Both the position numbers and the translations under genes were made by a program. From Putridiphycobacter sp045107045 (GTDB lineage Bacteria; Bacteroidota; Bacteroidia; Flavobacteriales_D; Crocinitomicaceae), in contig JBGCFR010000027.1 of assembly GCA_045107045.1 (NCBI GenBank), forward strand, positions 62,001 to 126,000: a stretch of DNA of 64,000 nt, written 5' to 3'. The notes beneath the pieces are model-generated. The model saw nothing but the letters and a program-made list of their open reading frames with translations. It ran no database searches and was not told the origin of the DNA. This document shows positions 33,709 to 42,585 of this stretch, piece after piece; positions within the stretch are counted from its first letter, which is position 1, and each line of letters begins with the position of its first letter.

Positions 33709-34238
33709 AAACAAGATTCTTATTTTTGAGCTTAGTATTTTTCATAACCACCAGTTGTTCTCCTAATCAAAATTTAGATGAGTCGTCAACCACTGAGGGT
33801 TATGCTGAACTGTTTGACAATAAGTATAACGCAGTAAATTTAAATAATCAAATATCAAGCATTCAAAAAGCAGCATTGGTATTAGTTGATTCGGTATTTA
33901 AGACTAGTAACAAACTGATTTCGAAAAATGTTGATGAAGCAATATTTGAATTAGATATTAGCATTAACCGATTAAAAGAACTAAGTGAGACGGATTCCAT
34001 ATCAAAATATTTTTCATCTGCAGTAATTAATTTGTTACAATTTTATAAATTCGAGTTTGAGAACGATTTTAGAAAATTAATACCTATTTTGGAAAAGAAT
34101 GAATTATCGGTTACAAATAGGACTTTACTCCATAGTTACGATAAAAAATTCGTTGATAAGGAAGAGGATTTATTCAATGAAATAATAGTGAGACAAGATA
34201 GTTTTGCGAAATATTTTGATATTGAATTGAAGGAATGA
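33705..34238 (+). CDS. lipoprotein of unknown function, mainly helical
   Basis: 177 residues. Signal peptide with lipobox TTSC (Cys18). The mature part looks helical and rich in Ser/Asn/Glu, e.g. IQKAALVLVDSVFKTS and EAIFELDISINRLKEL, which suggests a four-helix bundle. I do not recognise the family. The ATG overlaps the methyltransferase stop (ATGA), so they are coupled, but their link is unexplained. Confidence 0.75.
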   Translation: MKTRFLFLSLVFFITTSCSPNQNLDESSTTEGYAELFDNKYNAVNLNNQISSIQKAALVLVDSVFKTSNKLISKNVDEAIFELDISINRLKELSETDSISKYFSSAVINLLQFYKFEFENDFRKLIPILEKNELSVTNRTLLHSYDKKFVDKEEDLFNEIIVRQDSFAKYFDIELKE

Positions 34239-34274
34239 TGTAAGGAAAATTAAATACTAAAGACCAACAAGGCT

Positions 34275-35618
34275 ATGATGCATATTGTAATAATAGGAAA
34301 TGGAATTGCAGGCGTTACGGCCGCCCGCCATATTAGAAAATTGAGTGATCACCAAATTACAATAGTTTCTTCGGAAACCAAATATTTTTTCTCAAGGACA
34401 GCATTAATGTATGTTTACATGGGTCATATGAAATTCGAACATACAGAACCATATGAACCTTGGTTTTGGAAGAAGAATAGAATTGATTTAGTGCAAGACC
34501 TAGTTACAAAATTAGAGCATAAGTCAAAAACTTTAGTTCTAAAATCCGGTGACTCTATTAACTACGATAAATTAATTATTGCGACCGGAAGTAAACCAAA
34601 TAAATTTGGTTGGCCAGGGCAGGATTTGGAAGGTGTTTTAGGAATGTATCATAAACAGGATTTAGATAATCTTGAAAAATGGGCGCCCAACAACAAAGTT
34701 TGTAAAAGAGCAGTTGTGGTTGGTGGCGGATTAATTGGAATTGAATTAGTAGAAATGCTGATGTCCAGAAATATCCCAGTTACTTTTTTGGTTAGGGAGA
34801 AAAGCTTTTGGAATGGTGTTCTGCCTGCGGAAGAATCTAAACTAATTAGTGAACATATAAAGTCCCACCATGTGGATTTAAGAGTCTCTACTAATTTAGA
34901 AGAGATAATTAGTGATGAAAAAGGACATGTAAAAGGTATTAAAATTACTGAAACAGGTGAGGTTATAGACTGTCAGATAGTTGGATTAACTGCAGGAGTT
35001 TCGCCGAATATAGATTTTCTGAAAGATTCAGGACTTCAACTTGGTCGCGGCGTTAAAGTCAATCAATTTCTTGAAACTAATATTACGGATGTATATGCTA
35101 TTGGAGATTGTGCTGAACAACATGAACCAATTGGAGAAAGAAGGGCAATTGAGGCAGTTTGGTATACTGGAAGAATGATGGGTGAAACCATAGCGCAAAC
35201 TATCTGTAATAATAAAATGAAATACCAACCAGGTAATTGGTTCAATTCCGCTAAGTTTATGGATATAGAGTACCAAACTTATGGTTGGGTATGGGCTAAA
35301 CCTAAAGAAAACGAAGCTAGGTTTTATTGGCAACATCCAGCAAAAGAGGTGGCGATACATATTAGTTTCGATAAAACATCAAATGAATTCATTGGGATCA
35401 ATACGTTTGGCATACGTATGCGACATGAATTTTTTGATAGAGCTTTAAATAATAAAGATTCAGTTCAAGAAGTATTGACACATTTAGCGGACGCTAATTT
35501 TGACCCTGAATTTTATAAAACACACGAAAAAGATATCATAAATCAATTCAATTCTGACCATAGTGACAATATTCAACTAAAAAAGAAAAGCTGGAAACGA
35601 ATTTTTCAAACCCATTAA
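34275..35618 (+). CDS. NAD(P)/FAD-dependent oxidoreductase (pyridine nucleotide-disulfide family)
   Basis: 447 residues. First Rossmann motif GNGIAGVTAARH (8-19) for FAD, a second VVVGGGLIGIELVEML near 150 for NAD(P)H, and VYAIGDCAEQ near 275 closing FAD binding. The overall fit is to the rubredoxin/nitrite-reductase-like NAD(P)H oxidoreductases, without the CxxxxC redox disulfide of glutathione reductase. Residues 330-447 form an extra C-terminal part. It ends 9 bases before the membrane iron-sulfur gene, its probable electron partner. Two adjacent ATGs (34275, 34278) are equally good starts. Confidence 0.88.
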   Translation: MMHIVIIGNGIAGVTAARHIRKLSDHQITIVSSETKYFFSRTALMYVYMGHMKFEHTEPYEPWFWKKNRIDLVQDLVTKLEHKSKTLVLKSGDSINYDKLIIATGSKPNKFGWPGQDLEGVLGMYHKQDLDNLEKWAPNNKVCKRAVVVGGGLIGIELVEMLMSRNIPVTFLVREKSFWNGVLPAEESKLISEHIKSHHVDLRVSTNLEEIISDEKGHVKGIKITETGEVIDCQIVGLTAGVSPNIDFLKDSGLQLGRGVKVNQFLETNITDVYAIGDCAEQHEPIGERRAIEAVWYTGRMMGETIAQTICNNKMKYQPGNWFNSAKFMDIEYQTYGWVWAKPKENEARFYWQHPAKEVAIHISFDKTSNEFIGINTFGIRMRHEFFDRALNNKDSVQEVLTHLADANFDPEFYKTHEKDIINQFNSDHSDNIQLKKKSWKRIFQTH

Positions 35619-35627
35619 AAAAACATT

Positions 35628-37220
35628 ATGAATCTTTTAAAATATATCGGAATGGGTATTTTCCTTTTGGGATTAGCCATTTTTACATCAATACCTTTTT
35701 CTGGAAATGTTCAACTTACTTCAGATGAACTAAAGACTACTTTATCTGAACAAGAGTTTGCAAATTTGAATGAACCCCTAACTGAAAACTTAGTCGGTCA
35801 AACGTTTAATTCTACATTTACTTTTTCAAGAGAATTTATTGGTCAGTTTAATGAAATCAATGAAGACTTAAAAAAACAAGAAGCCTGGGATAAAGTGATG
35901 TGGACCGAACCAGAAGAAATTGCTTTAAAATTATCTCAAAATGCCAGTAAAAGTACGGCTGTAAATAATAAAACACTCTTTTTTTTCTTCACCTTTGGAT
36001 TGGGAATAATAGGAGCATTATTATACATTTTTGCCACAGTTAGTATGCAAGGAAAACCAGGCATAAAAAATGATGGTATTTATCATGATAGTGCAACGAA
36101 TAGAGGATGGATAGGTATTCTCACGGGTGTCTGGCTAGTCACATTTTATGTTATTCTTTATTTTCATCCCTATGCATTTGCAGATGCTATAAGTATTACG
36201 GACCCTGTAAAACAAATTTTTATAAAGGATGCTAAAGCATCTAAATGGTTTCTCTATGGTTTGCTCTACACAATTTCAATGATCGTTATGGGCTTAAGAA
36301 TGATATTCAAATACAGGCACAATAATTACCAAATTGTTAGAACAATTGTTGTAGTGTTATTTCAAATAATTTTTGCTTTTTTACTCGTGGAAATTCTTCC
36401 AATGTTCGGTTTACCGGGTAAAGATTTAAAGAATGCCTGGCCACTTGACTATTACTTCCTATTTGATTGGAATGTTTCTAAATTAATTGATGCGGGTCAT
36501 TTCGGAAAGTTTATGTTTGTATGGGGGATTGTTTTGTCCGTAATAATTGTACCAACGTTAGTTTATTTTTATGGTAAACGTTGGTATTGTTCATGGGTAT
36601 GTGGTTGTGGTGGTTTAGCTGAAACTTTAGGGGATCCATACCGTCAATTATCGAATAAAAAATTATGGTCATGGAAAATGGAACGCTGGATGATACATGC
36701 AGTCTTAGTTTTTGCTGTAGTAATGACTTTATTTACAGGATATCATACATATAATGTATTTGTAAATCCTGATATGGACCATAAAGAAATTTTATTTGGT
36801 ATATCTGCATTTGATGTTAGACAATGGTACGGATTTTTAATAGGTTCAATGTTTGCGGGTGTTATTGGAACAGGCTTTTACCCAATTTTCGGAAACAGGA
36901 CATGGTGTCGTTTTGGTTGCCCTCTAGCTGCATATATGGGTATTGTGCAACGTTTTAAATCTCGTTTTAGAATTACTACAAATGGCGGCCAATGTATTTC
37001 ATGCGGAAATTGTTCAACTTATTGTGAACAAGGAATTGACGTTAGAGCATATGCTCAGAAGGGACAAAATATTGTCCGTGCATCCTGTGTAGGCTGTGGT
37101 GTTTGTTCGGCTGTTTGCCCAAGAGGTGTTTTAAAACTGGAAAACGGTCCGGAAGAGGGAAGGATTAAGTCTGATAATCCAATTGTATTTGGCAATGATG
37201 GATTTAAATTACAAGATTAA
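35628..37220 (+). CDS. membrane-bound polyferredoxin-like 4Fe-4S protein (NapH/NosR/CcoG-like)
   Basis: 530 residues. An N-terminal helix (5-23), an extended soluble part (25-115), then several membrane helices (116-140, 160-180, 206-226, 240-260, 296-316, 355-375, 400-420). Iron-sulfur motifs: CSWVCGCGG (C321, C325, C327), CRFGCP (C427, C431), and two ferredoxin clusters with CxxCxxCxxxC at C456/459/462/466 and C487/490/493/497. It should pass electrons across or along the inner membrane, probably from the adjacent flavoprotein; the acceptor is unknown. Closest described families are NapH, NosR and CcoG, but the variant CSWVCGCGG differs from their CxxxCP. Confidence 0.88.
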   Translation: MNLLKYIGMGIFLLGLAIFTSIPFSGNVQLTSDELKTTLSEQEFANLNEPLTENLVGQTFNSTFTFSREFIGQFNEINEDLKKQEAWDKVMWTEPEEIALKLSQNASKSTAVNNKTLFFFFTFGLGIIGALLYIFATVSMQGKPGIKNDGIYHDSATNRGWIGILTGVWLVTFYVILYFHPYAFADAISITDPVKQIFIKDAKASKWFLYGLLYTISMIVMGLRMIFKYRHNNYQIVRTIVVVLFQIIFAFLLVEILPMFGLPGKDLKNAWPLDYYFLFDWNVSKLIDAGHFGKFMFVWGIVLSVIIVPTLVYFYGKRWYCSWVCGCGGLAETLGDPYRQLSNKKLWSWKMERWMIHAVLVFAVVMTLFTGYHTYNVFVNPDMDHKEILFGISAFDVRQWYGFLIGSMFAGVIGTGFYPIFGNRTWCRFGCPLAAYMGIVQRFKSRFRITTNGGQCISCGNCSTYCEQGIDVRAYAQKGQNIVRASCVGCGVCSAVCPRGVLKLENGPEEGRIKSDNPIVFGNDGFKLQD

Positions 37221-37235
37221 TTTTTCTAGCTTATA

Positions 37236-37937
37236 ATGATAGTAAAGAATGTTGCAGTAATTATACCAGCGTTTAACGAAGAATCCTCAATAGGTAAGGT
37301 TATCAATGCACTGCCAAAGTCATACATTATGAAAGTGGTGGTTGGGAATAATGCTTCAACGGATCAAACTAAAAGTGTAGCAGAGAAGGCAGGTGCAATT
37401 GTTGTTGATGAATCAAGAAAAGGTTACGGATGGGCCTGTTTAAAAGCAATGGAGCACATTGCAACATGGCCAGTAAAACCAGAAATTATCGTATTTATTG
37501 ATGGTGATTTTTCAGATTACCCTGAAGAAATGACCAATGTCATTGAACCCATTTTAAAGTCTGATATTGATCTGGTAATTGGGTCCAGAGCTTTAGGTGA
37601 GAAAGTAAAAGGATCAATGACTCTTCCTCAGATTTTTGGAAATTGGTTGGCAACTAGATTGATGAGAGTGTTTTATGGTGTGAAATATACAGATCTGGGG
37701 CCATTTAGAGCAATTAAGTATCAAAAATTAATGGATTTGAATATGTCTGACAAAACCTATGGATGGACAATTGAAATGCAATTAAAGGCAGCAAATCAAA
37801 AATTAACTTATACTGAAGTGCCTGTTAACTATAAAAAGAGAATAGGTGTATCAAAAGTTTCTGGTACAGTGAAAGGGGCTGTTATGGCAGGATTTAAAAT
37901 TATTGGTGCTGTGTTTAAGTATAAAATAGTCAAATAA
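37236..37937 (+). CDS. glycosyltransferase family 2 (polyprenol-phosphate glycosyltransferase-like)
   Basis: 233 residues. GT-A fold: VIIPAFNEESSIGKVI near 7-22, the metal-binding DxD as FIDGDFSDYP near 88-92, and the later ETPVNY-like TEVPVNYKKR. The closest relatives are dolichyl/undecaprenyl-phosphate mannose or glucose synthases. The soluble catalytic domain carries no membrane helices. It starts 15 bases after the iron-sulfur gene, so it belongs to the same operon; how it relates to electron transfer is not apparent. Confidence 0.9.
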   Translation: MIVKNVAVIIPAFNEESSIGKVINALPKSYIMKVVVGNNASTDQTKSVAEKAGAIVVDESRKGYGWACLKAMEHIATWPVKPEIIVFIDGDFSDYPEEMTNVIEPILKSDIDLVIGSRALGEKVKGSMTLPQIFGNWLATRLMRVFYGVKYTDLGPFRAIKYQKLMDLNMSDKTYGWTIEMQLKAANQKLTYTEVPVNYKKRIGVSKVSGTVKGAVMAGFKIIGAVFKYKIVK

Positions 37938-38019
37938 TCAATGCTCAATATTTATTGGAATTGAATTAAAAAAAGATCCTAAGTTATCAACAAAGCATAG
38001 CCAGTTTGATATAAAAAAG

Positions 38020-38027
38020 TATCTTTG
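38020..38027 (+). promoter_or_regulatory. -7 box (TATCTTTG) for parA
   Basis: TATCTTTG sits 24 bases before the parA ATG. A TTTG at 38005-38008 is too near to be the -33 element. Confidence 0.45.
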
Positions 38028-38051
38028 GTTACTTAAATCAAATCTCAATCA

Positions 38052-38852
38052 ATGGCAAAGATTATTGCAATTACAAATCAAAAAGGAGGGGTAGGCAAAA
38101 CAACAACAGCTATTAATTTAGGTGCTAGTTTTGGTGTGTTGGAGTATAAAACTTTGATAGTGGATGCAGATCCTCAGGCCAATGCAACAAGTGGTACAGG
38201 TTTCGATCCTAGAGATGTAAAGACGAGCATTTATGATTGTCTGATTGATGATGTTGATGTGAAGAGTTTGATTTTTGAAACTGATAATCCTAATCTATCT
38301 ATTCTTCCTGCTCATATCGATTTGGTTGGTGCAGAATTAGAGATGATTAGTATTCCTAATCGAGAGCACCGATTAAAGATAGCTTTAGAGCAGGTTAGAG
38401 ATGATTTTGACTTCATCATTATTGATTGTTCTCCTTCACTTGGTCTTATTACTGTTAATGCACTAACTGCTGCAGATTCAGTTATTATTCCAGTTCAATG
38501 CGAATATTTTGCTTTAGAAGGATTAGGTAAATTGTTAAATACGATTAAAATAATCCAGTCACGATTAAATACTGAATTGGATATAGAAGGAATAGTTCTA
38601 ACATTATACGATACTCGTTTAAGACTAGCTAATCAGGTGGTAGATGAAGTTAAAACTCATTTTCAAGAACTAGTGTTTAACACAATTATTCACCGAAATA
38701 CCCGTTTAGGAGAGGCGCCAAGTTTTGGTGAAACTATAATAATGCATGACGCAACCTGTAAAGGAGCTATTAATTATTTAAATTTTGCAAGAGAAGTTTT
38801 ACAAAAGAATGACCTTACAAAAATTAAAAATCGCGATAAACAAATCATTTAA
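38052..38852 (+). CDS. parA: chromosome-partitioning ATPase ParA/Soj
   Basis: 266 residues. Deviant Walker A KGGVGKTTT at 11-19 after the N-terminal strand, Walker A' IVDADPQANAT near 38, and Walker B FIIIDCSPSLGL near 120. ATP-dependent DNA-binding ATPase that segregates chromosome origins with ParB. The length and lack of an N-terminal HTH fit the chromosomal type. Its TAA overlaps the parB ATG by one base. Confidence 0.96.
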   Translation: MAKIIAITNQKGGVGKTTTAINLGASFGVLEYKTLIVDADPQANATSGTGFDPRDVKTSIYDCLIDDVDVKSLIFETDNPNLSILPAHIDLVGAELEMISIPNREHRLKIALEQVRDDFDFIIIDCSPSLGLITVNALTAADSVIIPVQCEYFALEGLGKLLNTIKIIQSRLNTELDIEGIVLTLYDTRLRLANQVVDEVKTHFQELVFNTIIHRNTRLGEAPSFGETIIMHDATCKGAINYLNFAREVLQKNDLTKIKNRDKQII

Positions 38853-39739
38853 TGACTAAGAAAAGAGCTTTAGGAAAAGGACTAAGTGCTTTATTAGAAA
38901 GTGCTTCAACTGATATCACATCTAGTCATCAAGCAGTAAATGCTACACAAACAGTGGGTGCAATTGCTTCTATTACTATTTCTCAAATTGAGGCGAATCC
39001 TTTTAACCCTAGAACACATTTTGAAGACAGTGCGCTAAATGAGTTAGCAGATTCGATAAAGGAACATGGCATTATTCAACCGCTTACCGTTAGAAAATTA
39101 GGTCGTGATAAATATCAACTAATTTCAGGTGAGCGTCGATTTAGAGCATCACAATTGGCAGGCCTTATAGAGATACCATGCTATATTAGAATTGCCAATG
39201 ATTCTACCATGTTGGAAATGGCATTAGTTGAAAATATCCAACGAGAAGATTTAAATGCTATTGAAGTGGCTTTGTCATATCAACGTTTAATTGATGAGTG
39301 TAATTTCACGCAAGAAAATCTAGGACAAAAATTAGGAAAGAGTCGCTCAAACATCACTAATTTTCTTCGATTATTAAAATTGCCAATCAAGGTGCAAATC
39401 GGAGTACGTGAGGGTTTAATTTCAATGGGGCATGCAAGGGCTTTGGTTTCAGCTGGGAGTGAAGAGAGACAAGAAGAGTTATTTACTAAAATTTTAACAG
39501 ATCAATTATCAGTTCGTGACTTAGAATCTTTAATTAAAGGTAAGTCAATTCCAACGAAATCTGCTCAAAAGTCTAACGTCCAATATTCGACTATCATTCA
39601 AGCATCTCAACAGTATCTTGCTGAAAAAATTAATTCTAAGGTAAGTATAAAGTCAAGTTCAGCCGGTAAGGGGAAGCTTTTGATTGATTTTAAATCGGAA
39701 AAAGAACTCGAGAAAATATTAAATCTACTGAACGATTAA
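38852..39739 (+). CDS. parB: chromosome-partitioning protein ParB/Spo0J
   Basis: 295 residues. Begins KKRALGKGLSALL, the ParA-interacting N-terminus; Box I INPFNPRTHF-like sequence IEANPFNPRTHFED near 45; the CTP-binding GERRFRASQLAG near 90; the helix-turn-helix LGKSRSNITNFLRLLKLP near 165; and a C-terminal dimerisation domain (about 240-295). Binds parS sites and acts as a CTP-dependent clamp. No consensus parS is seen in this window. Confidence 0.96.
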   Translation: MTKKRALGKGLSALLESASTDITSSHQAVNATQTVGAIASITISQIEANPFNPRTHFEDSALNELADSIKEHGIIQPLTVRKLGRDKYQLISGERRFRASQLAGLIEIPCYIRIANDSTMLEMALVENIQREDLNAIEVALSYQRLIDECNFTQENLGQKLGKSRSNITNFLRLLKLPIKVQIGVREGLISMGHARALVSAGSEERQEELFTKILTDQLSVRDLESLIKGKSIPTKSAQKSNVQYSTIIQASQQYLAEKINSKVSIKSSSAGKGKLLIDFKSEKELEKILNLLND

Positions 39740-39748
39740 TATCAATAA

Positions 39749-40303
39749 ATGAGAATTGTACTAGCTCTCGTTATTCTACTCAATTTTGCTTTTGAAGCTT
39801 CTGCTCAATCAGACACTACCTATCAACATAGCAGAAATAAGGCAGCTGTGTTTTCTGCGATACTGCCGGGAGCAGGTCAAATTTACAACGAAATAGGGCA
39901 CCGTAAAGTTCGAGGTCGCAAACACATTTCATGGTGGCGAGCACCAATATATATTGCAGGAATTACATATGTTTCGTATTTAGCCTATCAAAATGCTTCT
40001 TTGGCTAGTGATTACAAAAGCGAGTGGTTGTATAGAAATGAATTTGGTACTGATAAATTTCTATTTGATAAGTTTCAAAATATAACAGTTAATAAAATTG
40101 TTGATAATTTTCAAACTAGTGCTAAGTATCGAGATTACGCAATTGCTGGTGCTGCACTTATTTATGCTCTAAACGTTATTGATGCTTTTGTTGATGCCCA
40201 TTTTGTAACCTTTGATGTATCTGATGATTTATCGCTTAATATACGACCCAGATATTTTGGAGGTGCAGAATTAGGCTGTAGTCTATCACTTCATTTTCAA
40301 TAA
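39749..40303 (+). CDS. DUF5683 family protein
   Basis: 184 residues. Signal peptide (ending ASAQ, about 20). RNKAAVFSAILPGAGQIYN and KISWWRAPIYIAG-like sequence match the DUF5683 pattern, with two hydrophobic helices (near 68-88 and 128-148). It is membrane-associated; function unknown. In many Flavobacteriia it follows parA-parB and precedes dapB and lepB; here the next gene is a YceI protein on the other strand, so that run is broken. Confidence 0.85.
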   Translation: MRIVLALVILLNFAFEASAQSDTTYQHSRNKAAVFSAILPGAGQIYNEIGHRKVRGRKHISWWRAPIYIAGITYVSYLAYQNASLASDYKSEWLYRNEFGTDKFLFDKFQNITVNKIVDNFQTSAKYRDYAIAGAALIYALNVIDAFVDAHFVTFDVSDDLSLNIRPRYFGGAELGCSLSLHFQ

Positions 40304-40312
40304 ACGCAAAAA

Positions 40313-40338
40313 AAGCCACTCCATTTAAGGAGTAGCTT
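40313..40338 (-). terminator. intrinsic terminator after the YceI gene
   Basis: AAGCCACTCC (40313-40322) pairs with GGAGTAGCTT (40329-40338), one mismatch, loop ATTTAA. The minus strand continues into T7 (40308-40314 region), so it serves the minus-strand gene. Confidence 0.75.
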
Positions 40339-40361
40339 GATATTACGGGGACTAGTTTTAG

Positions 40362-41021
40362 TTATTTAGTCAAGTTCACGTTGATAATGAAGCCAATTTC
40401 ATTTGCAATTAAATAATCAGCAGGTACACCTTCACTACCTTCAACATGGTAGCTCATTCCCCACTCAGTTCTATCAATGGCAAACTTTTCAGACATAATG
40501 GAAACACCAGCGTCAGAAACATTAACATTAGCATTAAAACTAATGCTTTTTGTAGAATCTAAAATAGTTAAGTTTCCTGTAATTTCAGAGTTAAAATCTC
40601 CTGAACCAGCGGAGATACTTGCTAATTCGAACTGTGCAGTTGGGTTAACCTCAGCATTAAAAAAATCGGCGCTTTTTAAATGTCCAGATAATTTTCCAGC
40701 TTGCTCTTCATCATCTTCAAAGTTTAAAACAGTTAAAGAATTAATGTCAATTACAACACTAGCATTCTCAACTACGTTATTATTCACTGTTACATCAGCT
40801 GATTGCAGCATGATTTTTCCAAAACGTGGTGCAGTTCCACCTAGGTGAGAGGCAAACCATTCAACATGACTATCATCTGAAATAGTTGAAAGTTTTACTG
40901 ATTCAGCAGTTTCATTATTTTCAATTGCTACGGCATCACTTGCTTCAACTTCTTTTCCGTTGTCTGTGCATGATGTAAATACTAAGCCTAACATTAAGGC
41001 TGATAAGATCACTTTTTTCAT
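40362..41021 (-). CDS. YceI-family lipoprotein
   Basis: 219 residues. Lipobox FTSC (Cys18), a short acidic linker, then the YceI lipocalin-like beta-barrel (about 40-219): SHVEWFASHLGGTAPRFG at the start, GHLKSADFFNAEVNPTAQF in the middle, ISFNANV and IDRTEWGMSY later. YceI proteins bind isoprenoid chains in the periplasm; the usual ligand (polyprenyl lipids, quinones) is inferred from family. Monocistronic, with -7 box 41046-41053. Confidence 0.92.
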   Translation of the reverse strand: MKKVILSALMLGLVFTSCTDNGKEVEASDAVAIENNETAESVKLSTISDDSHVEWFASHLGGTAPRFGKIMLQSADVTVNNNVVENASVVIDINSLTVLNFEDDEEQAGKLSGHLKSADFFNAEVNPTAQFELASISAGSGDFNSEITGNLTILDSTKSISFNANVNVSDAGVSIMSEKFAIDRTEWGMSYHVEGSEGVPADYLIANEIGFIINVNLTK

Positions 41022-41369
41022 GAGTTTTTTTAAAATTATTTAGGTCAAATATAGATAATCATATCGTTGTTGAGGGGTCCTTTTTTCACCAAATCTATAA
41101 AATAAACGCTTTATTAACATAAGTTAATCGTGTGCTAAAGTCGAAAAAATGTAAACTATATATGATTGGGTGTAATCAATTCTTATTTTTGATTCATACA
41201 GTTTTATGTAGATTTAATTCAATTTTAACAAATAATCCCTCACCCAAATGGATGAAATGCACCTAGTATAGGTTAAATCACCTATTTGATATCCATGTTC
41301 TTCCTGAAGAATTGATATTATTGTGCAGCCATATGGCAAATGTTAATTAACCTACAAATACAAATAATT
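41022..41369. other. 348-bp divergent intergenic region
   Basis: Between the YceI gene and the first tandem lipoprotein. It contains the YceI -7 box (41046-41053) and a small AGGTTAAATCACCT inverted repeat near 41271-41284. I find no gene, structured RNA or repeat beyond that. Confidence 0.5.
41046..41053 (-). promoter_or_regulatory. -7 box (TATATTTG) for the YceI gene
   Basis: Minus strand TATATTTG, 24 bases before the ATG, matches TAnnTTTG. Confidence 0.45.
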
Positions 41370-41936
41370 ATGAAAATGACAAAAGTTTTACTAATGCTTT
41401 TAATGTTAAGTCTAGTAGTAACAGCCTGTAAAAAGGATGAGGAAAAAGAAGAAGAGAAAAAGGAAGATCCAGCTCCAGATCCGACAAGTAAATTGACAGA
41501 ATTACCTGACGGAGATCAAACATTTACAGGAAACCTCTCTACAGGGGAAAAACTGAGTGATTTGTCTTGGGCCTGGAATAGTTCAATGGCATGCTTTGTA
41601 GAACCAGGAAAATCATGGTTTGAAGGAAATCACGTATTCTATCAAATTGATTTGCCTACGCAATCAACAATTGAAATCACTTTAAATTCAACAAACTCTT
41701 CTGATGATATAGCACTGTATGCATATTCTAAGGGAGCTGGTAGTAAGGTTATTCCTCCAAATATTTCATCTTGTGTTTCCTGCGAAGCTAGTCCTTCAAA
41801 TTCTACTGCTATACCTGGTCAGAAGTATGTGTACTTAAATGCAACTACAAATCCGTATTCTATCATTATTGGTGTAGCAGGTGCAACTGGATTAACTTCT
41901 GGAGAATACACGATAAGCATAGATGTAGAAAGTTAA
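41370..41936 (+). CDS. surface-type lipoprotein, tandem paralogue 1
   Basis: 188 residues from the ATG at 41370 (an ATG 30 bases earlier adds a non-signal extension). Lipobox VTAC (Cys20) is followed by KKDEEKEEEKKED, which fits the K-(D/E)2 lipoprotein export signal known from Capnocytophaga and Flavobacterium, so exposure on the outer surface is likely. The domain (about 45-188) resembles its neighbour throughout: LSWAWNSSMACFVE, GNHVFYQIDLPTQSTIEI, SCVSCEASPSNS and NATTNPYSIIIGVAGATGL. The beta-rich pattern recalls pre-peptidase C-terminal domains. Function unknown. Confidence 0.8.
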   Translation: MKMTKVLLMLLMLSLVVTACKKDEEKEEEKKEDPAPDPTSKLTELPDGDQTFTGNLSTGEKLSDLSWAWNSSMACFVEPGKSWFEGNHVFYQIDLPTQSTIEITLNSTNSSDDIALYAYSKGAGSKVIPPNISSCVSCEASPSNSTAIPGQKYVYLNATTNPYSIIIGVAGATGLTSGEYTISIDVES

Positions 41937-41958
41937 AATATTGAAATAAAAGAATAAA

Positions 41959-42489
41959 ATGAAAGTAACAAAAACGATTTTAGGACTGATATGTATTGGT
42001 TTGCTTTTTACGGCGTGTAATAAAGACAAGACTAAAGGAGGTCTAAATAAATTAACTTATAAGGATCAAACTTTTAGTGGAAGTATTGATAATGGAAAAG
42101 TGCTAGATGATTTATCATGGGCATGGAGTAGTAATATGGCCTGCTTTGTTGAAACTGTGAAAGACCAGTACAAAGGGAATCATGTTTTCTATAAAATAGA
42201 AATTCCGACCAATTCAACAATTGATATCTATATGACACCTACAAATCCTGGTGATGAAATGGCCTTGTATGGCTATTCTAAGGCAGCTGGTGATGAAACA
42301 ATTCCTCCAGGAATTTCTTCCTCTGTATCATGTGAGGCGTCTCCTTCAAATAGTAATGGAGCAAAAACTGGTGAGCAACATGTATACTTTAATGCAATAA
42401 ATAACCCATATGCAGTTATATTTGGTATTGCTGGAGCTGATGGCTTAACTGAAGGAGGTTTTGAAATTAGAATTGATGTGGAAAATTAG
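41959..42489 (+). CDS. lipoprotein, tandem paralogue 2
   Basis: 176 residues. Lipobox FTAC (Cys20), then NKDKTKGG, a weaker version of the surface-export motif. From about 38 onward it aligns with the preceding gene: QTFSGSIDNG, LSWAWSSNMACFVE, GNHVFYKIEIPTNSTIDI, SSSVSCEASPSNS, NAINNPYAVIFGIAGADGL. The WAW and Cys residues are conserved; one Cys of the SCVSC pair in paralogue 1 is replaced by Ser. 22 bases separate the two genes, so they are probably co-transcribed and end at the terminator at 42508. Function unknown. Confidence 0.8.
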   Translation: MKVTKTILGLICIGLLFTACNKDKTKGGLNKLTYKDQTFSGSIDNGKVLDDLSWAWSSNMACFVETVKDQYKGNHVFYKIEIPTNSTIDIYMTPTNPGDEMALYGYSKAAGDETIPPGISSSVSCEASPSNSNGAKTGEQHVYFNAINNPYAVIFGIAGADGLTEGGFEIRIDVEN

Positions 42490-42507
42490 AATAAATTTTT
42501 ATTCTCG

Positions 42508-42539
42508 AAAGCCTAGATATTTTTGTCTAGGCTTTTTTT
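42508..42539 (+). terminator. intrinsic terminator after the tandem lipoproteins
   Basis: AAAGCCTAGA (42508-42517) pairs with TCTAGGCTTT (42526-42535) around an 8-base loop and runs into T7. Confidence 0.92.
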
Positions 42540-42585
42540 GTTTCAAATTATAAATAGGTTCTATCTTTATTGTAAAAATCTTTTT

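Noticed and set aside
37984..37992. TTATCAACA, resembling a DnaA box
   Set aside because: One mismatch to TTATNCACA, single copy, and no cluster of boxes or origin-like AT region next to it.
40477..40848. 123-codon open frame on the plus strand
   Set aside because: Antisense to the YceI gene; no start context and no recognisable product.
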